In this document: in pieces, positions 25,787-40,762 of the stretch | How the letters are laid out: each line of letters begins with the position of its first letter | How positions within the stretch are numbered: position 1 is the first letter of the stretch | Source: Dermatophagoides farinae | Taxonomy: Eukaryota; Arthropoda; Arachnida; Sarcoptiformes; Pyroglyphidae | Assembly: GCF_024713945.1 (NCBI RefSeq) | Contig: NC_134679.1 | Location: forward strand, 6,081,001-6,145,000 | Length of the DNA stretch: 64,000 nt | Reading direction: 5' to 3' | Program-made: the position numbers and the translations under genes | The notes under the pieces: model-generated | The model's input: only the letters and a program-made list of their open reading frames with translations | Told to the model about the DNA's origin: nothing | The model's database searches: none

Positions 25787-27001
25787 TAACATTATCGTCA
25801 TCATTGTTCATCATAATTCATGATCGACGAACCGAATCGAAAATACATATTTTTTTGTTGCACACTCGAATCGATTCCATGTTTTTATATGACACTAAAC
25901 ATCATCATCATAATCATCATTGAAATGAATGCAATTTTTTTTTCATGTGTACTCGGTTTTTATATATAGCTAGGAAATCGAAACAAAACAGAAAAAAAAT
26001 TTGCATAAATATTCCATTTATTATATACAAATGAAAATGAAAAAAAAAAATTTCAATTATACTTGTCCTCAGTTCATTTACAAGTTTTTCATTTTATCAA
26101 CACATACAGACTGAATAGGACATTATATTTTAAATTCAAATTGATAACAATAATGACGGGTGTATAGTGTGTACAAAAAAAAAATGCTGAGAAATTGTCA
26201 TCAAAATCATAGAATTTCAAATGAAATACAAGGGCGTTTTTATTTTCTGTAAGAAAAAAACTACCTAAAACTAAAAGTCAAGTGTCTGATAAAGTGTTAA
26301 TAATTGAAAAACAATCATCATCATCATCATAGTGATGAGGATTTTTTTTTTTATATTAGATAATTGATCAGGATATAGTTTTTTCCATTGCAATTATCAA
26401 ATGACAATGGTGTGAGAAAATTTGCCATTTGTCATTCATTTATACAAAATAGCCTCTTTCATATCAACATTGACACTTTTTTTGATAAATTGATAATTAA
26501 TCAATAATCAATGATTCGATAAAATACACACACACACAGTGAAAACATAGATATTTAAAATCATCAGACAATCATTTCTCTTATACTTGCACAGCAGTAG
26601 CAGAATTTTGGCAAGAAATTAAAAAACACTTGAAATCACACAGAAATTCCCAAATCAGTACACACAGACACACTGTATTATTTCACATTCAAAAGTTCAA
26701 AATTTATAGACAATTAGAAAAATTCAATAAATTTACCGGAAAAAAAAACAAACGAAATGTAAATCAAAACAAACACGTCGATGATGATCAATGAATTGCA
26801 AATGATGATGTGACTGAAACCGAAGAATTCGATTTAATTAATGGAAAAAATGTTTGCCGGTAATGATTGATTGAGAACAATTGGAAAACAAAAACACACT
26901 CATACACACACACAAACACGAAAAAGGAATTAGAATAAATCACCAGGAAAAAAACAGTGGCCAAAAATATTGTCATCATATATTGTTGTTGTTGATACAA
27001 C

Positions 27002-27028
27002 CAAAAAAAAAAAAAAAAAAAAAAAAAA
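27002..27028. repeat. Poly-A run, about 27 bp
   Basis: A homopolymer tract in intergenic DNA. No transposon body was found next to it. Confidence 0.9.
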
Positions 27029-28475
27029 TACACACAAAAACACAATGAAAATGTGACAATCAAATGTGGTAAAAATCACAATTTTATCCACATCATTTAT
27101 ATCAGCATCGTTGTCGTTCGTCACAAGTGATTTTTTTTTCGCCCAAAATCAATTCATCGATATTGTCATTTAATCAAAACACACACACACACACATAACA
27201 CAAACACAGTTAATCAAAACACCTGTGTATGGTTAGTTTAGTAACTATGACGATCAATTTATCAAATTACCTGTTGAGTTGTATATATATTTATTTATTA
27301 TGGATCAATATCTTATCTTAATTTATTTCTTTGATCCAAATTGGAAAAATTTTTCAAAACAACCATGATGATGATGATGATGATGATAATGATTGATGTA
27401 TGCTTGTGTGTGCGTGTGTGTGTGTGTGTATGTTAACACAGGTATGATATTCGTTGAATGATTTGAACTAGCAAGTTGTTGTTGTTGTTTTGTGACTAGC
27501 GATGGATGGATACTACTGTTTTTTTTTGTTTTTGTTTTTGTTGATAATGTTTTAGCGGTATAACATTGTGTTATTGCTTGATGATGGTGGTCGTGGTAGT
27601 AGAAGTGGCAAATAATTTATTAAAGAAAAAAAATGTGTGAATGAATACATTCACCATTCACACATATGTAGCTTTTATTGGCTGATTGGCTAAAGCCAAA
27701 AAAAATAAAAAAAAAATGAAAAATTGACTGCCCCTTTTTTTTTGTTTCTTCGCACACACAACACACAACACACACATATTACGTGATGACAGCTAAAATA
27801 GTTGAATGATGATAATGATGACACCAATGAGTGACGAATTGAAAAAAAGGGGCTGTACCTTTTTTTGGGTAACGCCTTTTTTCTTACTATTATTAATACT
27901 ACTATACCTTTTCATAATCGATTTAAATGGGCGTGGTATAGTACAATATTAACAACAACAAAAAAACATGTATCATTTTCACATGACTATGAAAATAATG
28001 TAGCTGTGTATGTTTGTGTGTGTGAAAAAGTTCGCGCATCATCACTTTGTTGTTACATTACAATCAAGAGGAAATTTTTTTTTTTTTTGCCGCATCCATA
28101 TAATCAACAACAACATGATAATGGCGATGATCAATATAAATTGGAGAAGCAAAAGAAAATCTTTTTTTAAAAAATTTTTTTATGTTTGTGTGTGTGATGA
28201 AAATCACTTTACTTTATTGTATGATGATGATGATGATGATTTTTTTTCTTTTTCTTGATCAAAATGAATGATCACATGATCAAAATAGAAAAAAAAACTT
28301 TCAAAACAAGTAATAATGATAAGTGATGATGATGATGATGATAATTGTAAATGAGAGAACTGTAGTTTTTTTTTCTTTAAATAAAGATTAGAAATAATGA
28401 TGATTATTCAATGTAAAGGTGTTGTTGTTGGTCAAACAACCGATCATCAAACTTTAAAGATTGGTGTATTTGCCT

Positions 28476-28506
<31 letters not shown>

Positions 28507-29519
28507 CGATGACCACCATCATTGATGTGAATCAATATCAATCAATGCTACCAACAACAACAACAACAAAAAACTTGAAAACTAAAAAAAAAAGATCACT
28601 GACTTATCATTGCTGTAAAAAAAAGCAGAAAAGAAAAAAAATTCAAAAGTAAAGGAAATTGATAAGAAACAAGAAGAATTGGTTTATTGTAAATAGTAAA
28701 AAGAAAAAAAATTGCAGTATGCATAACGACAACAACAACAACAACGTATGTGAACGAAATGGAATAATTAACATTCTGATGAAGATGATGATGGATAAAA
28801 ATGAATGTTATGTTCATCATTCACACACACACAAAAACAGGAAAACAAAAATGAATGCAATTCAAATACACACACACACACAGAGACTAAGTGATTGTTT
28901 GATTGACGATCTTTGTGTGTGCATGTGCTACCAAACTACCCCAGTGTTTACTATATATATGGATGAATGGATTTTCTGTTTGTGTGAGAGATCCAAATTT
29001 AAAACAAAACCAGAAAAAAAATAATGCTACCGTATAAAATAAAATAATAAATTTTTACAGCTCCAAAAACAAAAAAAGTTGTCAAATTTTCATTTTTTTT
29101 CCATGTGTGTCTGTGTGTGTGGCAATGCATTGATTCAGCAGATTATCAGTTGTTAAAAGATGATAAGCTGCTAGTGTTATGTTGTTATTGTTGTTGTTGT
29201 TGTTGTGATGTGTTGAATAAATTAACATCCATTGTTAATAACAAACAGTAAACAAACGGATAAAACACAAAATAACAACGACATTAACAATAACAACAAC
29301 AACAACAACAACAACATGAATAAAAATGACATGACAATAAATAACCGAAAATAAACACAGTGTGTGTGTGTGTGTGTGTGTGTTTGGTACGACAATGATA
29401 ATAGTGTTTTTATTTATGATTGAACCGGAAAAAACAACAACGTAGAGTTAGAAAAAAAAATTAAATCAAATTATTAATTTCATAATCATGATGATTCAAT
29501 TAACACTCAACTAACACAC

Positions 29520-29523
<4 letters not shown>

Positions 29524-29574
<51 letters not shown>
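29524..29574. repeat. (GA)n microsatellite, about 51 bp
   Basis: A pure GA array in the region between Tbx20/H15 and acid phosphatase. It is the only long GA array in the window. Confidence 0.96.
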
Positions 29575-29579
<5 letters not shown>

Positions 29580-32500
29580 GTTTTTTTTGTTCTAAATTGT
29601 CCATAAAAACATTGAAAAAATATGAAAAAAAACCATTTCTTAATTCTTCCATTGAATTTTTTGTTGTTTTGTTTAATTTCTACGACGATTCAGAGAATGC
29701 CAATGATACAAAAAAAATGAAATGAAATGAAATGACTGATTCTGTTAAAGTGATGATGATTATGATGATGAACCGACAACAAGACAAGAAAAAAGAAAGA
29801 ATCAAAGACGTCGACGAAGAATAAAAAAAAAATAAAAATGAAAAATGGCTTACATTCAACACTTTTTCATCATCATCATCATCATCATCAAGATCTCACT
29901 TTTTCACTTGACTTGAATTCACATTTATATCGACTAACAAACACACACACACACACACGCATATAAAATTAAACAAGTCAAAAAAAAAAGCCAAAACAGA
30001 CTAAAAACTGCAAACATCATCAACAACAAACATTAACGACAAACTGAATAGAAAATTCTTTTACTTTACTTTGCCGAAAATAATTTCTTTCTCTTTGGTG
30101 ATAATTATACACACACACACAAACACACGCACTAAATATAAATATGAATGAATTGAATGAACTCAGCTCATCATCATCATCATCATCATCAACAACAAAC
30201 AAACATCTAAAAACTCTCTGTGTGTGTGTGTCGATGAATTTCATCTTTTTGTTCTTTGTGATATGGGTCCTTGTCTATATAATCAGCTGCATACTTTTTT
30301 TTTCTCTCTCTCTCGTATAAAGCTCATTTTTCTTATCTTTCATTTACATTTTGTCTTCAATATCATGATGATGATGATGATAATTACATCTTAAGGGCGC
30401 GAACACTATCCATTCATTGATTGTTGAAAACAACGAACGAAACAAAACAAAAAAAAATAAAATAAAATTAGGAAATGAACGAAATGAGAATAATGGAAAA
30501 AATGTGATGACGATGATTAATGTTTTAGGCGCCATGATGATGATGATGATGATGATGATAATCAACAAGGCGCCCAATCGTATTATGACAAATATATAAC
30601 AATAGTTTCGAACGTAAAAAAAGGAAAAGCGCTACCTATTGGATGAAAAATGAATTTTTTTCTTTTTCATTTGATTTTTTATCCAGCAAAAAAAAAGGCT
30701 TGTGTACAAACATTATCATGATGACCAATCACATTATATTTAAAGGTCAAAGATTAAAATGAAATTTTTTTTTTTGGTTTCGATGAAAAAAAAGATTATA
30801 AATTTAAAGATTAGATTAAAAGAAAAAAATTGTCAAGCAAAACCACATGTACCAAAATCTTTGGTAGGTATGATAATTTTGTTTTTACCAAGAAAATTCA
30901 ATTATCGAAAAAAATGGATACAAAAAGCTCCACATGATGTGTAAATAAGTCAGAAGCTACAAAAAAAAACAGCAACAACAACAACAACAAAATTAATGTC
31001 AATCACCTTTTTTTACGTTTTTTTTTCATATAAAATGTGAAAAATCTTTTCAAAAAAAGCAAAAGATTTTGACATTTTTAAAATGTACGATTATTACCTT
31101 TATATATATGGGGTTTGGTTATTATGTGTTCAAGTTTAATTCATGTGTGTGTGTGTGTGATACATGGGATGTGATTTTGAGCAAAAAAAAACTACCTCGT
31201 GCCATCTCAAAGACCACCATCATCATTATCATCATCATCAAGAAGATTGGAACCAGCCAAAGAAAAAAAATCAATCTTTTCTGATGATTATCATCAATAA
31301 CTCCCTTTTTCTACGACAACAACATCAACAACAACAACAACCCCAAAAAGAGACTGCTTGGCATCATACCGTGTATTTATGGCCAAAAAACATTTGGATA
31401 ACAAATTTAAATCAAATCAAAAAGAAAAAAAAATAGTTTCCACATATCCATTTTAGCTGGTTTAGTTTTTTTTGTTGTTGTTGTTGATCGTTATCCAAAA
31501 AAATTTTTTTTTTTCAAATTGATAGTCGACAGTTGATCGAAATGTTATGGATTTATATTTTTTTTTTATTTTGTTTGGAATTTCAAATATTCCAACTATA
31601 GTCGTCAGCAAACAATCTGTCAATCATTGGAATATTATAATCATGTCAGGCTTAATCGATTTGTGATTGGAAAAAATCATCATCTAATTAAAAATGATCA
31701 ATTTGAATTTGGAAAACAAACTATTTTCAACAAAACAACAAAACTTTTGATTGCTTAAATTGAACATTGAAACTTGCTCTAATGCAAGCATCTGGACAAT
31801 ATACAAATACATTATTTGTTTGTTTGTTTGTTTGTTTAGCCATACACACAGATTGCTAAATAATTAGGCGATGATTACACTACTGATTTTTTTTGTCGTT
31901 GTTTGGATTGGTTTTTTTTTTTTTTGATTGTTTGTTCATAAACAAAAAACAAACCAAATTTATGTGTGTGTGTGTGTGTTTTCAATGATGATAATGGCCA
32001 TATATATTCAATTCTTAGAAAAAAAATGTCAATTACAGTGTTATCAGAAGAATAAATGTGTGTTGTGTAAATACAGCAAATCGAATATAGAAAGGAATTG
32101 GCCATTTCTGAATGAAAAATCAATTGATTTTTTGTTGATTTTTGATCAATTTTTTTTCTTGGTTGGTTCTCATGGAAATTTCTGATTTTACTTTCAAGTG
32201 ATTACAAATGATAATCATTGGATCCAAAAAAAAGTGAAAAAAAAGCGTTGACAATGTGACAGGCCACAAATTTTTTCGTGTTTATGGACCACAGATTGTT
32301 GTCGATTATTGTGTTAACACAATAATCAAATCAAACAAATTAAACTGATTTTTTCTTTAGTTATCTAGAAAAAAAAATGAAATTTTTACAAGCAAAAAAA
32401 TTGATTTTAGCACAACAAACACCTCCTCACTACATTGAATGAATCAGATACTCGTTATTTACATTTTTTTGGGTTTGTCATAATACAAAAATGAATTATT

Positions 32501-35185
32501 CACATTTTATGTTACAAAAGCAATAGGCAAGTTTCACATTTTTTTCCGTTCAAATATTTGAACATTGACAATCATCATCTCTTTTTGTCAGTTGACAATG
32601 TTTTTTTTTTTTTTTTGGTTTGGAAAACAGAAGAAAAAAAATTCCAACAATGCAGATGATGATGATGATTAACGATCTAATTATCATTAATTCGTTCATC
32701 AAGATTAATTTCAATTGTTTTGACTTTATGGCTAGCATAGCATTTATTTCATGCCATTCCATTCATTCATTCAATAATTGTGTTTCTGTGGAAATAAATC
32801 ACAATATTAGCAAAAAAAAAAAAAAAATCTCACTGAACAAATCTACAATGAAAATTGAATGGATGAATGGCTGAAAGCAATTAAAAACATGAACAAACAT
32901 AATTCTATTATTATTATGGTTCATTTGATTGTTTTTAGTTTTGTTGGGGTTTCTAATGTTTTTTTTCTGTTTTCATGGCAAAATTGGCAAACCATTGATG
33001 AATGTTTACTGCAATCAATGTGTCACCGAATGTGTTTTGGTTTTTTGGTTTTTTTTTTTCGTCGAAAACGATAAAAATGAAATCAATCCAAATTTCGTAT
33101 GAATATTCAAAGTTCAAAAACACCAAAAAAAAAGTGGCCAATTGCAATCATCATTATGACTATCATCACAATAATCGTTTAGAGATTTTTTTTTCTGAGT
33201 AACAAAAAACAATAACAACAACAACAACAACAACAAGAGATCTATTGAAATTAGCGGCAACAGAAGAGGCAAAAAAAACCATATAATAGCCAATTTGAAA
33301 GCAAAAAAAAAACAACAACAAAACTTGAAAATTTGATCATCATATTTTCAGCCACAAAAAAATGATGATGATGATCATCATCATCATATCTAAATTGCTG
33401 CTGTTTTTACATTTTGTTTTTTGTTATTCAACAACAACAACAACAAGACCAATAAACGAAAATTGTTTCGGAAATGAAATGAACCATATTACAACAACAA
33501 CAACAACAACAACAAAACATAAATACCACAATCACAAGAGCAAGAGATCATTTGAATATATATTCACGCCGATTCATTATTATCGTTATGATGGCTAGCC
33601 CATATCGATATTTCAAACAAAAATTTTCTTGTTGCCCATTGTTGTGAATGATGTAATTGTGCGTATAGTGTGTGTGTCTGTGTATTGTTATTCGATTAAA
33701 AACAATAACGATGATAATAATCGTTAAACTTATTTTACCCCGTTCTATAGTCGATTATTATTATGATGATGATGATGATCTATCCATTTGCCAATCGATA
33801 ATTGCCATATCTCAATTTCAACAATAACAAAAACAACAACAACAACAAAAAATTTACCATTTAATTTGAATGAATGAATGAATGAAAAAAACAATGGAAA
33901 AACCGATAATATTCACTACTAGTAGTAGTAGTTATTATTTGTCGGTCAATTCACTTCAAAAAAATCTTGAATGAACTTGGCTGAAAAATGAATATTTGTC
34001 GATGGTAATTGATCAATATATATCCGGATAGAAAATTGATTGAATTTTTTATTATTCTTAATAATAATCAAAAAAAAAAAAAAATTCAATTCAATGGGTG
34101 ATATTAATAATTTTCCATTCATAATTTTAATGATATGGAAATTTCCTAGGCGGTGCACACATTGATGCATTTTGATCTCTTGTTTTTTAAGCACCAAGTC
34201 GGCATATTAGTGCCAAAATTATAGATCACCAGTCACTTGTTATTATCATCATCATCAAATTACAGGGGTATTTTTTCCGAATGGTAAAGGTGACGGTAGC
34301 GGATACGCGTTTCTCATCAATGTTTATGTGTGTGTATGTGTATCGATCAAATTATCATCATTCATATATAATTGAATTTGATTAAATTAGTCGTAAAAGA
34401 TGTAAAAAGATGTCCATTTATGATAATAATAATTCGTGACTTCCCTGCCACCACCACCACCACCACACCACACCACTACGCTACTCAAATGATTCCAGGT
34501 GAACATAAAATAGGAAAGAATCATTAAAACATTATCAAACAGGTAAAACGAATCAATTTATGTTTTTTTTCCATTGTTTCGCAGTTGCTGCTGTTGCTGT
34601 ATTTTGTTCATCTTTGGTCCATTCAATAAATGACGTGACAATGCTTCTTAAATGCTGATAGACCTTTAGATTTAGAAGAAAGAAAAATCACGTTCCAAGA
34701 AACAAAACAAAAAAAAAAACGAACGAACAAATTCTTTATATATTTCAAACCAAATGATAATGATGATGATGATGATGATGATGATGAAAAAAAACCACAT
34801 TCCGTTTGTTGGTAAATTCGAATCCACAAAACAATTAAACGATGTGATGTTCATTCATTCATTCATTCATCATCAATTGTGTTATTTGTCATTTTGTTGT
34901 GTGGTTGGACCACAAAAAAAAATTCATTAAAAATCGACTACTGTACTACACACAATGATGATGATGATGATGATTTAATCATCTCAATGGCCAGAAAAAA
35001 AAGAAAGAAAGAAAACATCATTAAATTCCAAAACCGAAAAAAACAAAAATCTCACGCGCGTGTTCATATATATATGAATTATACCATTTTCCATTGTCCT
35101 TAATGATATCAGATATCATTATTATCTACAAAATGATAATCACATCTACAACAGCAATAAAACAAAAAAAAAATGGATAACAATC

Positions 35186-35236
35186 AAAATCCGTTGATGA
35201 GTATCATCATCATCATCATCATCATCAACGGATTTT
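35186..35236. repeat. Perfect 15-bp inverted repeat around a (CAT)n loop
   Basis: The left arm at 35186-35200 (AAAATCCGTTGATGA) is exactly complementary to the right arm at 35222-35236, with a 21-nt loop of (ATC)n between them. A further (GAT)n block follows at 35267-35282. No gene surrounds it. Confidence 0.85.
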
Positions 35237-38200
35237 TTTTTTCGTTGTAAAACAATTGGTATTTATGATGATGATGATGATGAAAAAAAAAAAAATTCAT
35301 ATCATCATCTTGTTAATCATTATCATGTAAGGCGCCTATATGAAACATAACAATAATTCATGACAATCTGCTGTCTTTTTTTTTTTTTGGAACCACAAAC
35401 ACACACACACACACACTTGCTAGTAACAGTATTTGTTGGCCCATCATTACTTTTTTATTATCTTTTTTTTTTCTTTGGTTTAATGATTGTCATTGTGGTA
35501 TTCACAGCCATTGTTTTTTGTTGATGATGATGATGATGATATCTTTCAAGTCCTTTTTTTTTGTTCATTGTTCTTCATTCATTCATCCACCCAATTTTTT
35601 TTTCATTTGTCATTTCTTTTGATTTACCTATTTTATTTTGCCCTGTATTCACATTTTATGTCATCGATTCAATTATCATCATCATCATCAGTGATTGTTG
35701 TTGTTGTTGTTGTTGTTGTTGTTTTATATAGGACTTGTTTTTTTTTCTTGATTAAGTCAATTGTGTTTGTGTTCGTGTGTATCCATCATTAATAAGAACA
35801 AAAAAAAATCGGGTCATTCAATCCATCATCAAATGTGGTTGTAAATGATAATGAGAATGATTGCCACACACACACTTACACAAATGATTCATTCTCCATT
35901 GAATTTGTTTTTTTTTCTATTATGACCACAATGATCTAATTGGCAAGATTAAGACTTTTGAACATTCCAATAGTATCTTTTCTCGATATCTGTGTGTGTG
36001 TGCGTCGGTCTCGCCTTAACATCATCATCATCATTTACTTATCGGAGAAAAAAATGTGAAAAAAAAACAAATTTTCCAAGTTCCACTTAAAGTGTCATTT
36101 TTTTGAAAAAAAGTGGCGAGAAAAAAAAATCCATTTCTGTTTACTGTTCATTTTTGATTATGATCATGATGATTAGTATGATTCGTTTCATTTCTGATTA
36201 TATAACACACAATCATAATCATCAAATGGCGACAAATTTCTATTTCTATTGCTTATCTTGTTCATGTTATATCCATGTATTTTTCTATACATATCAATGT
36301 TTATCGTTTATACAGGTAAAGCAAAAAAATGTGTTGAACAAAAATTTTTTTTTTTTAGTTTTCTGGCTCTAAAAATCAGCCTATATTATCCATTATTTAA
36401 TGGTGGCTTTGATACTATCTATTTTTTATGTACATGTCTAGCCAATATAGAATTCAAAAAAAAAAATGACGACGACAAGATGTCGAAAATCATCAACCAT
36501 CATCATCATCATTATAATCATTTACAAATCAAAATCAACATTATTCGGCCATTATCATTATGGATAAATGTCTGATTGATTATCCCTCTCAACGAAAAAG
36601 ATGGCCACTTGTCTTGATTTTTTTTTTGGCTAAATTTGTCATAACAACACCTATATATATGACATATATCCGATATAAATTACACACACACACACACACA
36701 CACGTAAAAAAATGACTTCTCATTGAAAATCAATATGATTGGCTTTTACTTTTTATTATATTTGAAAAAAATGTCATGTTTTGACACTATTTGGGTTTTC
36801 GTTTGTTGTTATCAATGCAGATAAATGGAGATGTTATTTTTTTGTTTGTGTTTCTCATTTATTTTTTTTATCAAAAGGCTGATTTATTTGTACAACAATG
36901 ACAATAGAGAAAGAATGAATGTCGTCATCCGGTCTGGTTTTTTTTTTGATTATTTATCCATTCGATATAAATATTTGGCTAATTTTGATTCAGTGATAAG
37001 CAAGCAACAAGTGTTATTTGGATTTCTGATTTCCAGTAGCAAATAAATTAAGTTCTGTACATACAAATTTTTGACTTTTTTTTGTATATCCACCCCGTGT
37101 TTGTGATTTTGAACACATATTTGGATTGTCATTTTTTCTGTTGTTGTTGTTGCTGACTCTTTGATGATGATGATGATGACGATGATGACAAGTGGTCGAT
37201 AAATTTTGTGTATATGATCATCATCATCAGGATTTTGAAAAATTTTTTCAAGATTTTTTTTTCTCGTTTGAATGTAAAATATGTAAATTGATCACCTGTG
37301 AACATCGTACTGAAAAATCCCATAATTTGTATCAATCAATTGTATTTCGTTTTGTTTTTTTTTTTTTTTTTGATTTAAATATCCGATTCTCTATACTGTT
37401 GTCGTTATCGTTGTTGTTGTTGCCGATCGATGATTGGCAATAACATTTTTTGTGTTTTTCTTCTGATCATTTTGACCTCAATATTCATCAAGCTGAGCTT
37501 TGACACTTGTTGTTGCATTTGAAAACAAAAAAAATTATTCGGCAAATCAATATAGAAATCTCATGATGATGGTTCATTGGCTGGCTGGTTGGTTGTCAAT
37601 TGAATTGGATTGATTTTTTTTTCTTTTTTTTTGCATTTGATCTAAATTTGACAGTTAGAATTTTGTTTTTTTTTGTTCATTTCTCTCACTGTGTGCGTGT
37701 GTGTGTTGTTTACTACTGCTGATTTTGCGGATGATATATCATGCATACAGGTCCATATTTCTTTTTTTTTTTTGTTTTTTGTTTTTGAATATTGATCCTG
37801 TGGTGTGAGATTTTTTTTTTCAATTCAATCGTCATCAAAACCACCACCATCATGATGATGATGATAATCTTATTTACGCATTTGAAATGTGATCATTTTT
37901 GATTTACCATTGTTTTTACAATGATACGAAACAGATATATATATATATAGAGAGAGAGAAAGAGAAAAAATGAAAATTTTATTGAAAAACCTCCCTATCA
38001 TCAATATCAAATGATGATGGTTATTTGTCATTTTGTAATATCTCCGGTATATATAAAACCAGAGAGAAAAAAAAATTCAAATGGTCATCAAACACTTGCA
38101 CACACACACACACACAACACGACGGTCCAGTAACATAAGCTTTATTTTTTTTTCGTTTTTTTTTTACTTGATGATTTAAGAATAAAATCTAGCACAGCAA

Positions 38201-40426
38201 GCAAATATACCACCACCATCACTGTCAATAAACAAAACACATCGACTGACAACACACACACACACATGAAATGAAATGAAATGATGAATCTTCATCATGA
38301 AAAACGATTTGGTAGTGAAAGAAAGAAAAAAAAGACGATTCACATGGCAATTATCATAAATTTTTTTTTATTTTTGGCCAAAAAAAAAAATTATGAATAC
38401 TCTCTTTGTGAACAAATCATCATCATCATCAACATTGAACATCGAACATCGAACATGATGGAAAGAATTATTGTTCACGAAGAAAAAAAAAATTTTTTCT
38501 GTTCATATCACAAATGCGGTAAAATGATGAAGAATTCACACCTCCACCACAACAAATTCAAATGGCCATAATTCTCATGAATTTGTAATCTGATTTTTTT
38601 TTCTCTCATCTAATTTATTTATCTATCCATCCATTTTGTGCACGTTTTCATAGCCGGCAATAGTTTTTTTTCGGAATAAAATTAATGATGTTGTTGTAAT
38701 GTGAGCAATTCATTTCATTTCAATTCTGTTCAATTGAATTATCAATGGTTTTTTTCTTTCTTCCTGGAACATTTATAATTTGTGATCATTGATCACATAC
38801 ACACACACACACCATATGTCATATCATATCCTGGCCAGGTAGCATCAATGATGATGATGATGATGATATCAACAACAGAAATAACGATAATTTATGCAAA
38901 TTTTTTTTCTGGTTGCTTAAAATTGTAGAAAAAAAACATATGAATCATATTGATTATGAATTATGGAATTTTCTTGTGAATTTCAATTTGTTTTTTTCAT
39001 TTGTGTTTCATGATAATGGTCATTGAAATTTATCGGAATAAAAATTGTTACACGTGACTGTTTTTTTTTCTTTTTCCGGAACTCACACACGCCATATGAT
39101 AATCAATTAATTATTGCTTATAGCAAATAATTACAGATTTTAAATGTTTTTTTTTTATTTTTTTCTTTTTGGATTTTATGTTGATGGATTAAAATAATAA
39201 TCCGATTGAATTGATATGTTGTGGTGATTGTGATGTGGATTAACGCCAAACGATATGAGGCTTGTTGTTGAAATCATTGAGGCGACAACAAAATAAAAAT
39301 AAAAATTTTCTTGTAAACACAAGAATTAACCATTTGGTTGTCTGTTTAATGACAAATCTTTTTCATAGTTTCAAAGTTTCTTCTCACTCTCTGTGTTTGT
39401 ATGTGATTTACACTTTTATTCATCATCATTTTCTTGAAATATTTCATTATTGTCGTGATTTTTTTTGTGCAAAAAAAGAAGATTATTTTTTGTTTTTTTT
39501 TCTTGATCGAAATAAAATTCTAATGAAATAATAATCATAAAAATTTGCAAGTAAAAAAAAAATCTAATCTAACCTGACCTTTAAAAACTTTTAATGATGA
39601 TGATGACCTGATGACATTTCAACTGACAACAACAACGACTATGGCCATGGATATTGATGGCAAAATCACCTTGTGATTACCTTGTATGTGTGTGTGTGCG
39701 CGCGTATATTGACTCTATACATTGGTAAATCGCATATTTTTTTCTTGCAATAATAAAAAAAAATCACAAGTATTCGATTGCTGTTGTTTGATTATTCACA
39801 ATGACAATTTTATGGACAATTTATAAGATTTATAGATTGTAACAAAAAAAAAAAATATGTGACAAGCTAAATTTTCTAAATTTAAATGATGGTGATGATG
39901 AGCCCTCTCTCTCGCACACACATTCAGATCATCATCATCATCAATTGTGATGATTTTCTCGCCTTTTTTTCTCTTCTGTCCAGATTTTCAAATTTGAAAT
40001 TTCAATAATTTTTTTTTTGCCTTTTTTCAAGTATTCAATTTTCCAATCATGTCATCGATCCGTACATAGTAATATGAAGTGGTTTTGTCGACAAACCACC
40101 ACCACCACCACCACCAAGCTGATTCATTGCTTTTTTTGTGTGTCATAATATTTTGGGCGGTGTAATCAACAACAAGCAGCAGCAGAACCAAAATTTTTTA
40201 TTCACTGAGTTGATTAAAAAAAAAAAATATGACCAAGGAACAATAGACAAAACTGATCTTGATCATTGAAATGTGTGTGATTTTTTTTCAATTTCTTTTC
40301 ACCAGTAGTTTCTTTTTTTTCAATTCACTCATTCAAATTTTCTATTCAAAACAAAACAAAAAAATGATGGTCTAGACACACGGTTGGACATGAAAATTTT
40401 AAGATATCAATCCTAAAACTAACTTG

Positions 40427-40459
<33 letters not shown>
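40427..40459. repeat. (CTAA)n tetranucleotide repeat
   Basis: About eight CTAA units in intergenic DNA. Confidence 0.92.
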
Positions 40460-40731
40460 AAGCCCCAAAAAAGTGTGTAATAATAATAATAATAAATTTT
40501 ACGCATTGAAAAACTTTGAATCAATTTATGGAATATTTATTGGAAAAGCAAAAAAAAAATTAATTAGAAATCAGCGGCAGCAGAAGTAAATTTCATATAA
40601 ATTTTTCCATTTTCATGATCAGTTTCTATTGACATGAAATGATCATTCGTAAAGGTGTCGAAAGAATGGGAATTTTTTTTCTTCCAATGAAAAAAAACGA
40701 CAACAAAAAAATGTATCAATGTCAATCACCG

Positions 40732-40762
<31 letters not shown>

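Noticed and set aside
32357-32372. Partial resemblance of TTAGTTATCTAG to miR-9
   Set aside because: The seed and the rest do not match, and no hairpin partner is visible.
35186-35236. Hairpin followed by T run as a rho-independent terminator
   Set aside because: The DNA is eukaryotic with spliceosomal introns, so a bacterial terminator reading is not applicable.
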